From positions 15,182,380 through 15,246,379 of the forward strand of contig NC_079206.1 in NCBI RefSeq assembly GCF_026745355.1: DNA of 64,000 nt. Direction: 5' to 3'. This stretch comes from Beta vulgaris subsp. vulgaris. Taxonomy: Eukaryota > Streptophyta > Magnoliopsida > Caryophyllales > Amaranthaceae. The notes beneath the pieces were generated by a model that had not been told where the DNA came from, made no database searches, and was given only the letters and a program-made list of their open reading frames with translations. Made by a program: the position numbers and the translations under genes. Shown in pieces: positions 1 through 12,027 of the stretch (its first letter is position 1; each line of letters starts with the position of its first letter).

Positions 1-1314
1 CATATCGAAGGCTCTTTGGATCTAACAACCCTCCCGTCCTCAAAGGTGATGTCGTAGTCAACTGAAGCAAAATAATTATAAGCCTTTAACTCCTCCTCAG
101 TTAACGGCTCCAGAGGCAGATGCTCCATATGAGGAGCGGGTTCTGTAAAATGGCGACGAAGGGGATAATCTTCCGGCACTCGTAACCAGAAAAACGCATC
201 CTGCCAGCCTTTCAAACTGGTCATCTTCGGTTGGACCGTCATTTTCTTGTCGGCCGTCATTGTCGACCACCAACCGTTCAACCGAGAAGATCCATTCTTT
301 TTCAGCCAATGAAGATGGCGGAACAGGTTGACGCTTTGGGGGAAATCACGAAAACGCACTACCCAAATGTACGCTATGATATTTCGGACCGCCAAAGGAG
401 TTAATTGCGCCAAGCAAACCTTGAACGCATTTAAAATCTCCACCAAGAAAGGGTCCAAAGGAAAACGGAGGCCGAACTCTAGATGATGTGTATAAACGGC
501 AACATGGCCGGGAGGGCACTCGGTTATGACAGATCCTTCGGACGGCACAACCAACCGATATCTGGAGGGCATCTTATATAAATCCCGAGCCGCTCGCGGA
601 TAACACAAATCTAAGGCGTCCTGGCGCCACAACCCATCTATTTCCACTATAAGTGGACCATTTGTAGCATCCTCAGCAAGCCAAAGTGCACCTGATCCAG
701 GCCCAACATCTGGCCCATCTTCTTGATCAGATAGCGGATTCTCCTCAGTAACCGGAGCTTTCGAATTAGCATTATCGGTCCGACGGTGATAAAACGGCCT
801 CAGCATGAATCATCTTGGGCCATAGCACTAGTAGTGAATTGCTGTCGTCACCTAAATCAATAATAGGGGGATTAGGAGCTACACACTCCTGTAAGCGGTC
901 GAAAAAATCGGATGATACCCTAACGCCAGCATCCGCCAGGCTATCCAACCAAGCGTGCTCCCTTAGAAGGGGAACGTCAAGACCAGGGACGGCATCCGCT
1001 GGCGGATGTCTACGAGAACGTCTAGCTAGGATTTGATGTCTGAGCTCCCTAAGTGTCTGTTTATCACCACTTTGCCTAGCGGTCAAGTATTTCAAGGTTA
1101 AATTGTGTTCTTCAGGAGTAGAGGGGTCGTTAAAGAACTTAGATCTCAACTCTCTTTCTCTGTCAATTGTGGGGGGTATGTCCGCTAACAGCCTAGTTCT
1201 TCCCACAGGACTAGAATCAGGCTCAGAAATGGGGTCAACAGAGGGGGAAGAGGGGTCACTCTCAGTTATAAAGACCTCATCAAAAGCGTTCTGGCTATCA
1301 GATTGATCCGACAT
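1..1314 (-). pseudogene. Transposase_28-type ('putative gypsy type transposon') protein, frameshifted, cut by window start
   Basis: Reading leftward from an ATG at 1314 (MSDQSDSQNAFDE) there is an acidic, Ser/Pro-rich N-terminal region that stops at 772. The next frame is open from about 795 to the window edge and reads as one conserved domain (for example LVVPSEGSVITECPPGHVAV, then LNGWWSTMTADKK, then AFFWLRVPEDYPLRRHF). This matches, by recall, the plant 'putative gypsy type transposon' domain (PF04195). One single-base shift near 772-795 would join the two halves, so this copy is probably broken. It lies directly downstream of a minus-strand LTR and primer-binding-like site at 2236-2822, so it is the first ORF of a gypsy-type element whose gag-pol lies beyond the window. 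The molecular role of this ORF is not established. The frameshift could be bypassed if it were an intron, but I see no splice sites. Confidence 0.7.
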
Positions 1315-2253
1315 GGCAAGTACGAGAAAGAGAATCAAGACAAAGAGAAGTTGTAAAGTTACCTGGAAATGTAAAGTCGCCGGAAAAAGAGAAGAGACAA
1401 AAAGTGGAACTCGCCGGAAAAGACAGGCAAAACTCCAAAGAAGCCGAGACAGCGCCGAAAGCTAAGAACTTGGACCGAAGAACCACCGGAAAAGCACGAA
1501 AACCCGAATAAAAAAGAACCCAGAAAATGCAGGACAAGGAAAAGCAAAATCCTTAGTACTCCCGGGACCGGAAAGAGAAAACTAGAAGTTTGGTTAACTT
1601 TTCGGGAAGAAAGAAGCACTAAAAAGTCAGTTCTTGAGCAAATAACAAGTGCGAGTAATGGAGTTCTCTCTGTAAGAAAGTAAGAGGAAGAAGGAAGGTT
1701 TAAGCAAAGAAATAAAAAAATCAGAAAATAAACTACCTGTCACATTTATACCCAGATCAAGGGCCCGAATTGAACAAACCCTCCAACTTCTCCTGGGATA
1801 TGTGCCAAGTGTCAAGGTCACAATGAAACCTAATAAAGTGTTTGGGCGGGATTTTCGGAAGAAACAATCATTAACTTTTCGAAATTCTTTGACTCCTCAA
1901 AGCGACACGTGGCATCTATCAAACCTATCCCAAAAAGGTGAAAACTGAAACAAAAAAAAAAAAAAATAACAAAATAAAAATCATCACCATCAGCAAAAGA
2001 TACCCGCGTCCATCCGACAGCATCTTCAGCGGTCACGACCCCAAAAAATGCTGGGGGGCTAGTTGTATGGGTATAACCCAAGTCTGTTAGCGGCCGTAAG
2101 AAGCAGGGCCGCGAGTAAGATAACGGATGCGAGTACTGTATGACCATCAGGAGAACTGTGTGAGAGATTGTACCTGCAGAATAGTACAACCATTAGAATT
2201 TATACACAAAAGTCCGCATTTTTTATAGAAACCCCCTCCTTCTAGCGCCAAAT
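1315..2253 (-). other. Leader of the gypsy-type element between LTR and first ORF
   Basis: No convincing coding sequence. Small open frames here are A/G-rich shadows. The stretch 2064-2222 resembles pieces of the adjacent LTR: 2064-2130 matches the LTR outer end (TATGGGTATAACCCAA and a GCGGCC-containing stretch) in the opposite orientation, while 2158-2190 matches 2458-2490 in the same orientation (GTACCTGCAGAATAGTAC). An LTR fragment was therefore inserted or rearranged inside the leader. Confidence 0.45.
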
Positions 2254-2822
2254 TGTTTCGGTTGGAAACAGTTAGCGTCCTCGCAAGAGTCCGCCAAGTT
2301 CTGAGAGCTCACGTCCTTGCTGGAAAACTGCACAGGATGCAAACGTAAACTACCCTCGGGGTGGTTTTGAGGAAACCCCCTCCGACGCTCAAGTCAGTAA
2401 TTTGGACCACTAGGATGTAGAGAGAGAAACTAGAGAGAGAGATAAGCTATTTTTAGTGTGTAAGAGAATGTACCTGCAGAATAGTACCATTGGGGTATTT
2501 ATAGAAGTACTATTCCTCTGACAGGGCATATAATCCTTTGACACGTGTAGGGCTGTGACGCATTTGACATGTGGGAAGATTTCCTTTATTTTGTCTTGTT
2601 AGGCGTCCGCCAACATTGTCAGTCCTTTAGGGCTGTGACGCATTTGACATGTGGGAAGATTCCCTTTATTTTGTCTTGTTAGGCGTCCGCCAACATTGTC
2701 AGTCCTTCAGGGATGAACTGGCTCGAACGGTGTTTTTAATGGTTTTATCACACTCGCGTCCATAATCTTATTCGCGGCCTAAAAATAGGTGGCCGCTAAT
2801 ACATTTGGGTTATACCCGTACA
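2254..2822 (-). mobile_element. 5' LTR of the gypsy-type element
   Basis: On the minus strand this 569-bp segment begins TGTACGGGTATAACCC and ends in ACA, giving TG...CA LTR ends. The next bases, TTTGGCGCTAGAAGGAGG (2253 downward), look like a plant gypsy primer-binding site. A TATA box (TATAAATA, minus strand, 2496-2503) lies inside. The partner LTR is outside the window, so the boundaries rest on the termini and primer site only. Confidence 0.6.
2548..2707. repeat. Tandem duplication, 80-bp period, inside LTR
   Basis: The unit beginning TAGGGCTGTGACGCATTTG occurs twice, head to tail, at 2548 and 2628, almost identical. It lies upstream of the LTR TATA box as the minus-strand element is read, where promoter repeats are common in plant LTRs. 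Confidence 0.85.
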
Positions 2823-2843
2823 GTATTAGTCATGTTTTTTCTA

Positions 2844-2969
2844 TTTTTTTTTTATCCATATGAGCTACGAAGGCGGTACAAAGTACAAAGAAGGGGAGGG
2901 GGGATTCGAACCTGTGACCTATCGTTCACAGCACCTCAATCTTAACCACTAGGCCAAGATATCCTTGGT
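2844..2969 (-). mobile_element. tRNA-derived SINE, copy 1
   Basis: Read on the minus strand it has a Pol III A box (TGGCCTAGTGGTTAAG) and B box (GGTTCGAATCC), then a non-tRNA body and a short A-rich tail (T-run on plus at 2844-2853). Flanking 12-bp direct repeats ATGTTTTTTCTA lie at 2832-2843 and 2970-2981. A second copy is at 40011-40153. The ends do not pair as a tRNA acceptor stem, so this is not a functional tRNA. Confidence 0.85.
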
Positions 2970-2981
2970 ATGTTTTTTCTA

Positions 2982-3604
2982 ATCTAGTTTATAGTCATGT
3001 TATGAGGGGGGGAAATTGTTTAGCACATTTGTACTTTGGCTTCTTACGATTTAATATAATTTCCTTCTTCCTTTCAAAAAAAAAAAAACAATGGCCACAT
3101 ATTAAAAAACGATTATGGTAATTTATAAAACAATCAAGACAATATACAATGATAATTCATTAGTTTACCACAATATTTTTTATAAAACAATACACGTAAT
3201 TTATAAAACAATAATAATAGACCAAAGAACAACAATGGTAATCTATATATAAAATAGTCATGACGATATATACAAATAATAGTTTATGCCTTTAAAAAAA
3301 ATACTAGTAATGGAAAATAAAACAATTTATGTACTATTGTTTTATAATATATACATTTCTTTAAAATTATCAATATTGTTTTGTAAACTACCTTCAATGT
3401 TTTATCGTTCTCATCTTATTTATACTCCGTTCACTGTCCAATAATAACAATATTATTTTATAAAATATCATCGTTTTATGAAGGTGAGAGTCAACAGGTG
3501 TTTTGATTTTTTTTTAAATAAAAAATAAATTGAGAGAGAGTTGACTGATAAAATGTTGAGTGAGTGGACCGCGCGAACAATAAAATAATATGGCTGAATA
3601 ATCA
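2982..3604. other. AT-rich intergenic stretch
   Basis: Simple, AT-rich sequence with many degenerate repeats of the type AAAACAAT and TTTATAAAA. No gene or transposon ends seen. Confidence 0.6.
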
Positions 3605-3890
3605 CTAGAGCTGGCAAAGATAGTCCCGATCCGAAAATCCGATCCGTGGTCCGATCTGGGACCAAAATGGGGGGGGGGGGTCCGAAAATCTGATCCGAAC
3701 TTAAAATAATCTGATCCCAATCCGAATCCAATACGAACAAACTTGGTTCGAAACCAATCTGAAACAATCTGTCTCGAACCTACCCGATACGAAAGCAATC
3801 TGTCTCGGACCTACCGGATCCAGAAGCAATCCGAATCGATCCAACCCGACCCGAAAGCAATCCAACCCGAAAGCCAGCTATTGGAATCGG
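3605..3890. repeat. hAT-like degenerate CCGA-rich repeat
   Basis: Starts TAGAGCTGGCAAAG, a typical hAT MITE end, and ends near AAAGCCAGCTA. The inside is a run of diverged ATCCGAAxx units plus a G tract at 3669-3679. I could not find a matching 8-bp TSD, so the limits are approximate. Confidence 0.4.
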
Positions 3891-4080
3891 TCTCGGGACG
3901 ACGAACTCATGTGTGGGAGTATGGGAGGCACAACATGGCCGTGTTGAGATCATCACCAATGATTTGGGCAATTGTACGACGCCGTCTTGGGTGGCCTTTA
4001 ATGGCAATGAACGTCGACTCCTTGTTGAGTTTCAACCCAAATATCGAGTGTCGTGCCTCCCGAACCTCATTTTCGTGTAA

Positions 4081-4230
4081 GGTCCCCCCAACAATGAAGT
4101 TCAACTCACGAGTCAATAGCTCACGGTAATGCCTTCCTTGGTCATTTAAAAAAATCCTCATCAATAATGTCCAAGACTTTTGAGTTCCAAACACTCAAAC
4201 AGACGGTTTTGGTACATGGAATGTTAAAAA
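4081..4230 (+). repeat. Direct repeat DR1 beside the large inverted repeat
   Basis: About 150 bp beginning GGTCCCCCCAACAATGAAG recurs in the same orientation at 11122-11270, with small substitutions and indels. Each copy sits just to the left, on the plus strand, of an arm of the large inverted duplication. The minus strand has a short open frame through it (3907-4194, 95 codons) that I do not recognise. Confidence 0.8.
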
Positions 4231-4505
4231 AGGCATTGCAATTATCTTAGCATTCTAAGTTTTTACAAAGTTTTTTCCGATAAGTGTGTAATGCTTTTGT
4301 GTATAAATTCTAATGGTTGAACTTCTCAAGGGGTAACTTCCGACCGAATAAAGACTTGAGATAAAGATTCAAAAGCACCCCACTTAGTTTCAGGGTTCAG
4401 AATGATGGAATTGTTGAAGCAATTTGGGAGCAATTATTCATTTAATTGTTGAAGCACTTTGTTTGTGACGGAAAAAAAAGGGTAACAAATATTATACTAT
4501 AAGGT

Positions 4506-4756
4506 AGAGCTGATCAAAATTAGCCCCGCCAGAAAAAATGCGAACTTTGGGCAAGACTTTTTCGGCTCGATTCGGGTCGGACCCAATTTTTTCTTTTTTT
4601 GCGCCGGCTTTGGAAATCAATTTTCACACATCTCAATTAATTTTTTTGGGCCCGACCCTAAAAAGCCCGAAAATCCCGCTCCAATATTTCGGGCTTTGGG
4701 CAATAATTCTAGGCCTGAATCCAAGCCGGTCAACTGCATTGGTTTGTGGATCAACT
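4506..4756. repeat. hAT-like MITE remnant, left-arm copy
   Basis: Ends TAGAGCTGATCA and GGATCAACTCTA form an imperfect terminal inverted repeat around GGGCCCGACCC-type sequence. The same element appears inverted at about 15287-15537 in the right arm. No clear 8-bp TSD, so it inserted before the duplication and has decayed. Confidence 0.5.
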
Positions 4757-7149
4757 CTAATTTTTACTTTTAAAAAAAATCAATAAATGATGCACCTAAA
4801 CTCCTAAAGTAATTGCACCCAACTGCATTTTCTCCAACCACATAAACACCCAACTGTAGTTGTCTTCAACTGCATCTATTTAATGTTCATTTTCAACCAA
4901 AAAAAAAATTAAAAAAAATCAATATATACATAAACACCAGCAGCAGAGGAGAGAGCCTTAAGCGGTGAAAAGAGGAGAGAGCCAGAGCCAGCAACCAGCT
5001 CATCCGGCTCATCTCAGCCAGAAACACATAAGGTAATTTTCTTCAACTGTTTCTTGAATTGAATTTTTTTGAATTGAAATTCGGAGGAATTGCATGTCGT
5101 TTAATTTCATAAGGTAATTTTTCTTGAATTGAAACAATAAATGATTGCATGTTGTTAGTTTTAATTCATGTCGTGATTTTGTTTGATTGTGATTTTGTTT
5201 GATTTTGATTTTGTTATTTTTATGTGATTTTGTTTGATTGTGCTGTTTTTAATTCATGTCGTTTAATTTCATGTAAATGTTAATTTTTCTGCTTTGTTTG
5301 TTGCTATTTTGAAGCAATTTCTAACCTTTAATGTAGAAGTTTCAATTTTTTTAAAAAAATTATTTCATGGAATTTATTATTGTTGTTGTAATCAAGCAGT
5401 CAGTACACAAGCTTTGTAGTTCAATTGTAATCTACTTGACAGGCCACAGAGAGAAAAATCTAGGAATTTTAGAGGGAGGGAGGGAATACACATAACTATA
5501 CCGCTACATAATTTCAGAAGTCTTTAACTTGCTGCTTTAACAATGCAAAATCTATACCCAACAAATTGAGCAAGGCCCAACCTGAATACCATCGAATTTT
5601 ATAGTACTTCTGAATTCTGATTGAAAAAAAAAAGAATACTTCGAACATGAAAAAACATGTTGAAAATTAATAGTAGGGATAATGAATATAAACCACCATA
5701 CTGGTTCGATAAGTTTTATTTTGTTCACAACTGACTCATGCGGTGTACGCTGAATAAATACAGCTTAACGGAGTTCATTGATGCAGGAGCAACAAATGTT
5801 GATGATTCTAATGTAAATTGCTCTTGTGCTTAATTCTGCTAGTAAGGGAGGTCGTTTTTTGACTTTTATAGCTTTGTTTTAACACGTTTCTTATTTGTTT
5901 ACTTTCTTAAACTAAAAGTGGCTTTTGACGTCATTAGTAGGTGTAATTGAGCTTGAGAATCATGATGTTAATTGCTTAATGCTAAGGTGCAGGGTGGTTT
6001 CTGATCTAGGAGACAGGAAAAGTGAGTAAAATATTCTGAAATGTGTTCCTTAATATTGAGATTTGCTGCATGGGCAATTCTTTTTTTTGAGAATTGGTCT
6101 AGGATACATGCTCTCCTCGCTGTCTTAGTTACATCAAAGTTCACAGGTTTCCCAAACTCAAATAAACTATTACAAGTAATACATGCTCTCCTCGCTGCCT
6201 TAGCAATTGCATCAGCTTCCTAATTTTGCTCTCTCTTCCTCCATTTAATCTGAATGGAGCTCTCTTTCAGTGCCCTGCATGAAAGGTACATATTATAGTA
6301 TATGTCAGCACTCAAAAAATCACCATTGATTCCTTGCACATTTGCAACCAAAACCCTCTACATTTCCTTCTAAAGGACACCTGTAGAAGTTAATATACAT
6401 AAATTAATTGACAAAGTGGCACAAGTTCACAAAGCATTCATCCTCTAAAATAACAATACATCAGTGTTCATATATAACACCATTAGAAGCATTGTGCTTA
6501 AATAGGTCCAAATTTAAGAGCATATAAGATAAGGCAGTGTTCATATGCCATAGCTAATACAATAGTCCCGAAGGAGGTCCAAATTTAAGACAGAAACAAG
6601 TATTACAATGATCATTGTCTGATTTTCATAGCTAATAAAGATGCTACAATATATTAGTAGATCAAACTCCATAGATTGCATCGCACGCGTTTGAAGGCTT
6701 CAATAGATGAGATTACCATAGTATCCTGCAGGAGCAAGGAAATCAATAATTCTACCCTATTTTTAAAACAAATATGAATTTTTGAATTGAGACACTTTAT
6801 CAGAGTCGATCAACATCATTTTACTATAAAAAAATAGCCAAGAAAATAGAAATTGCTGTCTGCCCTACTCCTTAGTCATATTAGACTACTCCGTCGAGTT
6901 CAGAAATCAAAATAAAATGACAGAATTCTTTCAACTAAAGGAACTAATGACAGAATTTAAACTATTAAAGATTTAAAGGATGAAGGGACAAACAAGTTAC
7001 TTAGCCAGAAGAATGTTTAAGACGATGAGCACTTACATGTGTATCACCAATTCGCCATCAGACTTTTTGAGGATCATTAGACACTCGAAAGATGCCCATA
7101 CATCTTCTTATCAGACTCAATAGATAATAAGAGCTGCTCCTCACTTCCC

Positions 7150-7760
7150 TGACTTTCTGCAAGCCTTCACATCATTTCAACATTCACATGTAGCCCATGA
7201 TTTAGCATTGCACTATAAATATCATTATTACGCTGGGCTTGCGCATAGGTAATTTGACCGCTTAAATACAACTGAAACATATTTGAAGCAACTCGTGCAA
7301 TCAAGCCCTCATTGACAAGTGAATTGTGGCTTCGCTTTCTTGAATTCCCAGAACCGGAAAATTGCTTCACACTGTTATTGGTCATAGACTGAGAAGTTTC
7401 AGCCACAGTAATCTGCGGTACCTTTGGTATGAGGCACATGCATAGCTCCTGCAATATTTAGAAACACAATTCAATCTTAGTAGAAAAATTATGCCGGTAC
7501 CATGCTGTTTTGGAATCAGTTGGAGTTCGTTCTTACCCTGGATCTGTTGCCGCAAACGCACCAATCTATACTCTTACACATATTCATAATCTGTAATAAG
7601 GTCAAACATTCCAAGTTTGGATTAGCCCTAACCTCTACTTCTCGATTGTACTTGGCCATAATTGAAATCCACAATTCATTGGTTTCCCAAGTTTTAAAGC
7701 ACTCTCTAACTTGCTGCATACCATATTCCTTGATCACTAAGCTCAAAAGGTCTCTCTCTT
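7150..7760 (-). pseudogene. Exon-like fragments of an unrecognised gene, left-arm copy
   Basis: On the minus strand, one exon-like block (about 7516-7746, containing LLSLVIKEYGMQQVRECF) is followed by a donor (GG/GTAAGAAC), an intron-like stretch and an acceptor (ATATTGCAG at about 7448). A second block follows (7167-7449, NEGLIARVASNMFQLYLSG) ending in TGA, after which sequence that looks coding continues past the stop (RLAESQGSEEQLLLSIES). Introns are retained, so this is copied genomic DNA, not a retrocopy. I do not recognise the family. The mirror copy is at 12281-12890 on the plus strand. Confidence 0.45.
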
Positions 7761-8017
7761 CATTGTTAAATGTAGTTTTGTACAGATGGCCTAGGTTAGT
7801 GTATGGGTATGGGTATGACAGCTGGACCCTTGCTCCCTTACTTCTGTTGCCGTGAGATAGCGACCCTCTAAGAGGGGTTTTAAGCCTCCATAATCATTCG
7901 TAGCACTGGGCAAACACACAAAATAGCACCCCCATCCACGCAGAAGAAAAATGTAGTCTTTTTATTATTTGTGATTGTGACTGTTTCTTCTTTATTGTGT
8001 ACAATGTTTCTTCTTGA

Positions 8018-8215
8018 TACGGATCCCAAAGCTGTGGGATTCTTTGGGCATTAAGGATGCTAGGCAGGAGTTGGAGGCTGGGGCATTGGATCAGCACCCA
8101 TTTCCAATGGCATGGATAATGGACAAGTTGCATTCAAATCCCGCCATTTTCCATGACCACAGGAAAGGTTATCAAAGGAAGATGCACCTCGCTTTTCAGG
8201 ATCTCAAAGATGAGG
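8018..8215 (+). pseudogene. Exon-like fragment of a second unrecognised gene, left-arm copy
   Basis: Open stretch encoding RIPKLWDSLGIKDARQELEA and continuing to QRKMHLAFQDLKDE, then a GAG/GTATAC donor. It is on the strand opposite to the neighbouring fragments at 7150-7760, so the arm joins parts of two genes or a rearranged one. No further exons could be attached. I do not recognise the product. The inverted copy is at 11830-12027. Confidence 0.4.
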
Positions 8216-8739
8216 TATACTTTCAAAACTTCCTTGTAGATATGTATAATTTTTTTTGGGGGGGGGGGGTTAAATATTCTGTTTCTTGTTGCTGCTTCTG
8301 CTGCAGCACTTTTTCTCATTGAGTTCCTTTGTGATTTGGTTATATGGTATGAATGGTATTGGCTCGGTTGAATTATTTAACTTGTGCTGGGAACTGATAT
8401 GGCTAACCAAAATTTATGGAGATGAAATGTGGACTTAAATGATGCTAATGATGATTTATGGATTGCAATGATGGATTAATGAAAGATGAGAGAATTAATA
8501 TGAAACTAGTTTTTTGCCCGGCGTTGTCCAGGTGGAGTTTTATTTGCTTAATTGTCATATATACAACGTGTTGCAAGTGGCGTTTATGACAAAACATTCA
8601 TTTTACTATCAATGTTGTTCGTTATGAAATGAGTTTAAACTATTCATTTGCTATGAATTAATCCATATATCATGTGTAACCCTAACTTTTCCCGTAAAAG
8701 TTGCGCCTTTAAAATTACCTACTAATACGGCATTTCATC

Positions 8740-11121
8740 AACAACAATATGCTTTCAACTGGTTGTAGTCTTTGAGTAGCGAACCAATATCATGAAAATC
8801 CAACTTCATTGATCACAATCTCAATGATTTTATACATTCCTCTATAAATACCATGAGCTTCAAAGAGTCTATGACTTAACAAAGACACAAGGTCACACAA
8901 TCCCGTTCTACTATTCAAAGTTTAAACCTGAGTAATTTAGTGTTTAAAACCAACCATAATAAAAAGAAATAAATCAAACTAAAGAACTTCATCATCTTCG
9001 AACTTCATATCGATGCAAGACTCCCGAGATCTCTAGCAAAGATACTTCTTGCCACCACCATAGGTAGTTGTTATTGTAGCCCATATTGCCAAAGCCTCAC
9101 AATAGAGCTAGCCTTGTATTCAACCTTGTGCCCAATTTTACCAACATGTTGCAGTAATTGCCACAAAAGTATGACTCCTTGGAAGTCTGGTGCAAGTAGC
9201 TTCCACCCCGGTTATCATGGTTCTTGGACCACTTTGCTTTGTGCACACCCAACGAAAAGACACAGTAGCTTGTTTAGTTAGTCCATTAATAATTGTGATA
9301 TCCTCTGAAGTTCAAGGTATATAACATCTAAGTAAAATATGCCTAAAAAGGACATTTAGGCATATGACATATAAGTAAACAATAATTAATATAATAATTA
9401 TTTTATATTATTTGTATTAATATATTAATACTTGATGATGATATTATGTAGATTCTGACGGTGAAACAATCCACTAACTACAGGCCAGATTCAACAACGA
9501 GATCTACAAACCCAGAAGCTAAAAGAGCATACGCATAACAGTCACAACCATACAATGGCACTTTAACCTGTTTTCATCATTAGTTGCCAGTTAACATTCA
9601 AGGGCTCATATTAAAACTTTTTTTCCCTAGTTCAAATGATATGGGTCTCTCTACTATCAACAGAGAACGCTTTCTTTCAAGAATTACAATACCTTAAGTT
9701 GATCCTCGTCATAAAAGCAACACCCCCTTCAGGTTCGAGTTCGTTAAGTATTTTTAAGGTTCGAGTTCGGCTCGATAGCTTGATAGCTCGATTTAGCATA
9801 TAGTCCATGAACCCACCATCACCATCATCATAAGATTGATTAACACACCATCACCATCATATATGTGGAAGTGCTTCTTCAAGGTTCGAGCTAACCTCTA
9901 ATATTGTGATGAAACCCATTTGTTGAGTACTCCTTTAGTACTCTCTATACTCCATTGACGGTTTGTCGTTGACATTTCTACTGGCTAAATGCAGAACTTG
10001 CACATTAGAACAACACAGAGAAAAATTACTCTCTAATTACAACTTAAACATATATGTGACACAAGAAAAAATGGGTGGTTCAAGCCTAAGAAAACTACTG
10101 AATTCATAATCAAGGCTTCATAATTTTTAGGTGCAAACATTCCCTCATAATTATCGGTGGCCCTCATAAAAATTTAAGTACTACAGTCCTTCAATTTTGG
10201 TCATGCTCTTAGGCTCGTGGCTCATCCCGGCCCGACCCAAAAGTTTAATAAATAATTTTTTTAAAAAAGTTAAGGTATAAAAATGATAAAAAGTCAAAAA
10301 GCCTAAAAGGCTAAAGCACAACTTTCACTGCCATTTTCACGCCACTTTCTCTACTGTCTACTCTACTACTTCACTGTCAACTCTTCTTCTTCCTTTTTTC
10401 TTTAATTTATCTTTTTATTCATTTTTTCTCATTTCAAAATTCCAATTAACTCATTCAACTTCATAACTCAAGAATTAACGAATTGATTCTTCTTATACCT
10501 AAGAAAGGCTTTAACTTGCTTGGAAGAAGATGAAGGAAGAAAAGAGGAACATGGAAAGAAGATGTGTGAAGGTGGAGGAAGTGGTGTTGGTTTGCAAAAA
10601 ACAGTCAACATGACTGTGTCATACTCCAAAGTCCAAATGTTCTTCAATTAAATGTCGAATCTTTCAAATTATTCAATTACATTCTTAAAAGAGGGAGTAC
10701 TACCCAAGTTATTGACTCTTGTTGTCCAACGTTATTTCTTAGTCACCCTTATGGGGAAATCGGGCTCGCTCGAACCCCCTCCCCCCGAGGGGACTAATGA
10801 GCATCGTCGTACGACGAATTGTGTCTGTCCTCATCGTCCGGCGCACGGTGCAAGTTAATCGGACTGACTCCAATGGGGATATGTCGTCAAGTACCCGAAG
10901 GCTATCTCCACACGATCATGTTGTTATATTCATTCACACGAGTAGGTTCTTCCAAGATCGAGACCTATTACTGGCCATTCTACTACTTTTTTAGTAGTTG
11001 ATGTTTTCATTTATTTTCTTCAAAGTTAAAACTTTCAAAGTATAGACAAGCAAGAAATTAAAAGACTAGCTAAGTTAGAGAAAATTGAGTGAGGCCTTGA
11101 TTATTGAACAAGTACTAGAAG
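8740..11121. other. Spacer between the inverted arms
   Basis: No gene recognised. It holds a short GGCCCGACCC-type hAT-like scrap near 10220, a stretch near 10740-10990 of higher GC that resembles degraded LTR sequence, and a copy of CGAGATCTACAAACCC at about 9497 that recurs at the edge of the right arm (11271). The open frames at 10652-11001 overlap each other and show no family features. Confidence 0.5.
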
Positions 11122-11270
11122 GTCCCCCAACAATGAAGTTTAACCCACGAGTCAATAACTCACGACGCAAATGTCTTCCTTGGTCATTTAAAAAACTCAT
11201 CAATAATATCCAAGACTTTTGAGTTCCAAACACTCAAACAGACGGTTTTGGTACATGGAATATTAAATAA
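11122..11270 (+). repeat. Direct repeat DR2
   Basis: Second copy of the 150-bp sequence at 4081-4230, same orientation, beginning GGTCCCCCAACAATGAAG. It lies about 30 bp from the inner edge of the right arm, whereas DR1 lies about 40 bp from the outer edge of the left arm. Confidence 0.8.
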
Positions 11271-11829
11271 CGAGATCTACAAACCCGTATAAAAATGACG
11301 ATGAAATGCCGTATTAGTAGGTAATTTTAAAGGCGCGACTTTTACGGGAAAAGTTAGGGTTACACATAATATATGGATTAATTCATAGCAAATGAATAGT
11401 TTAAACTCATTTAATAACGAACAACATTGATAGTAAAAAGAATGTTTTATCATAAACGCCACTTGCAACACGTTGTATATATGACAATTAAGCAAATAAA
11501 ACTTCACCCGGACAACGCCGGGCAAAAAACTAGTTTCATATTAATTCTCTCATCTTTCATTAATCCATCATTTCAATCCATAAATCATCATTAGCATCAT
11601 TTAAGTCCACATTTCATCTCCATAAATTTTGGTTAGCCATATCAGTTCCTAGCACAAGTTAAATAATTCAACCGAGTCAATACCATTCATACCATATAAC
11701 CAAATCACAAAGGAACTCAATGAGAAAAAGTGTTGCAGCAGAAGCAGCAACAGCAACAAGAAACAGAATATTTACCCCCCCAAAAAAAAAATTATACATA
11801 TGTACAAGGAAGTTTTGAAAATATACCTC

Positions 11830-12027
11830 ATCTTTGAGATCCTGAAAAGCGAGGTGCATCTTCCTTTGATAACCTTTCCTGTGGTCATGGAAAATGGCGG
11901 GATTTGAATGCAACTTGTCCATTATCCATGCCATTGGAAATGGGTGCTGATCCAATGCCCCAGCCTCCAACTCCTGCCTAGCATCCTTAATGCCCAAAGA
12001 ATCCCACAGCTTTGGGATCCGTATCAA
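11830..12027 (-). pseudogene. Exon-like fragment, right-arm copy
   Basis: Mirror of 8018-8215, with the same translation through QRKMHLAFQDLKDE. The few nearby differences are noncoding, next to the donor. Confidence 0.4.

Larger units (their letters stand above)
4268..8739 (+). repeat. Left arm of an 11.5 kb inverted duplication
   Basis: This 4.47 kb segment is repeated as its reverse complement at 11300-15740. The outer junction is AAGTTTTTTCCGATAAGTG (4268) against its complement ending at 15740. The inner junction is CGGCATTTCATC (8739) against GATGAAATGCCG (11300). Differences seen by eye are scattered substitutions and short indels, a few percent at most. The arm carries a hAT-like repeat (4506-4756), a 5'-UTR-like exon with a donor at about 5034 (AAG/GTAATT), LINE RNase H debris (about 6100-6240) and exon-like gene fragments (7150-8215). 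Confidence 0.93.

Noticed and set aside
2886..2967. tRNA gene
   Set aside because: Pol III boxes are present, but the ends do not form an acceptor stem, and the unit has a non-tRNA body, A tail and TSD. It is a SINE.
10652..11001. Three overlapping short open frames in the spacer
   Set aside because: Different frames, no homology recognised, and no shared boundary. Treated as chance.
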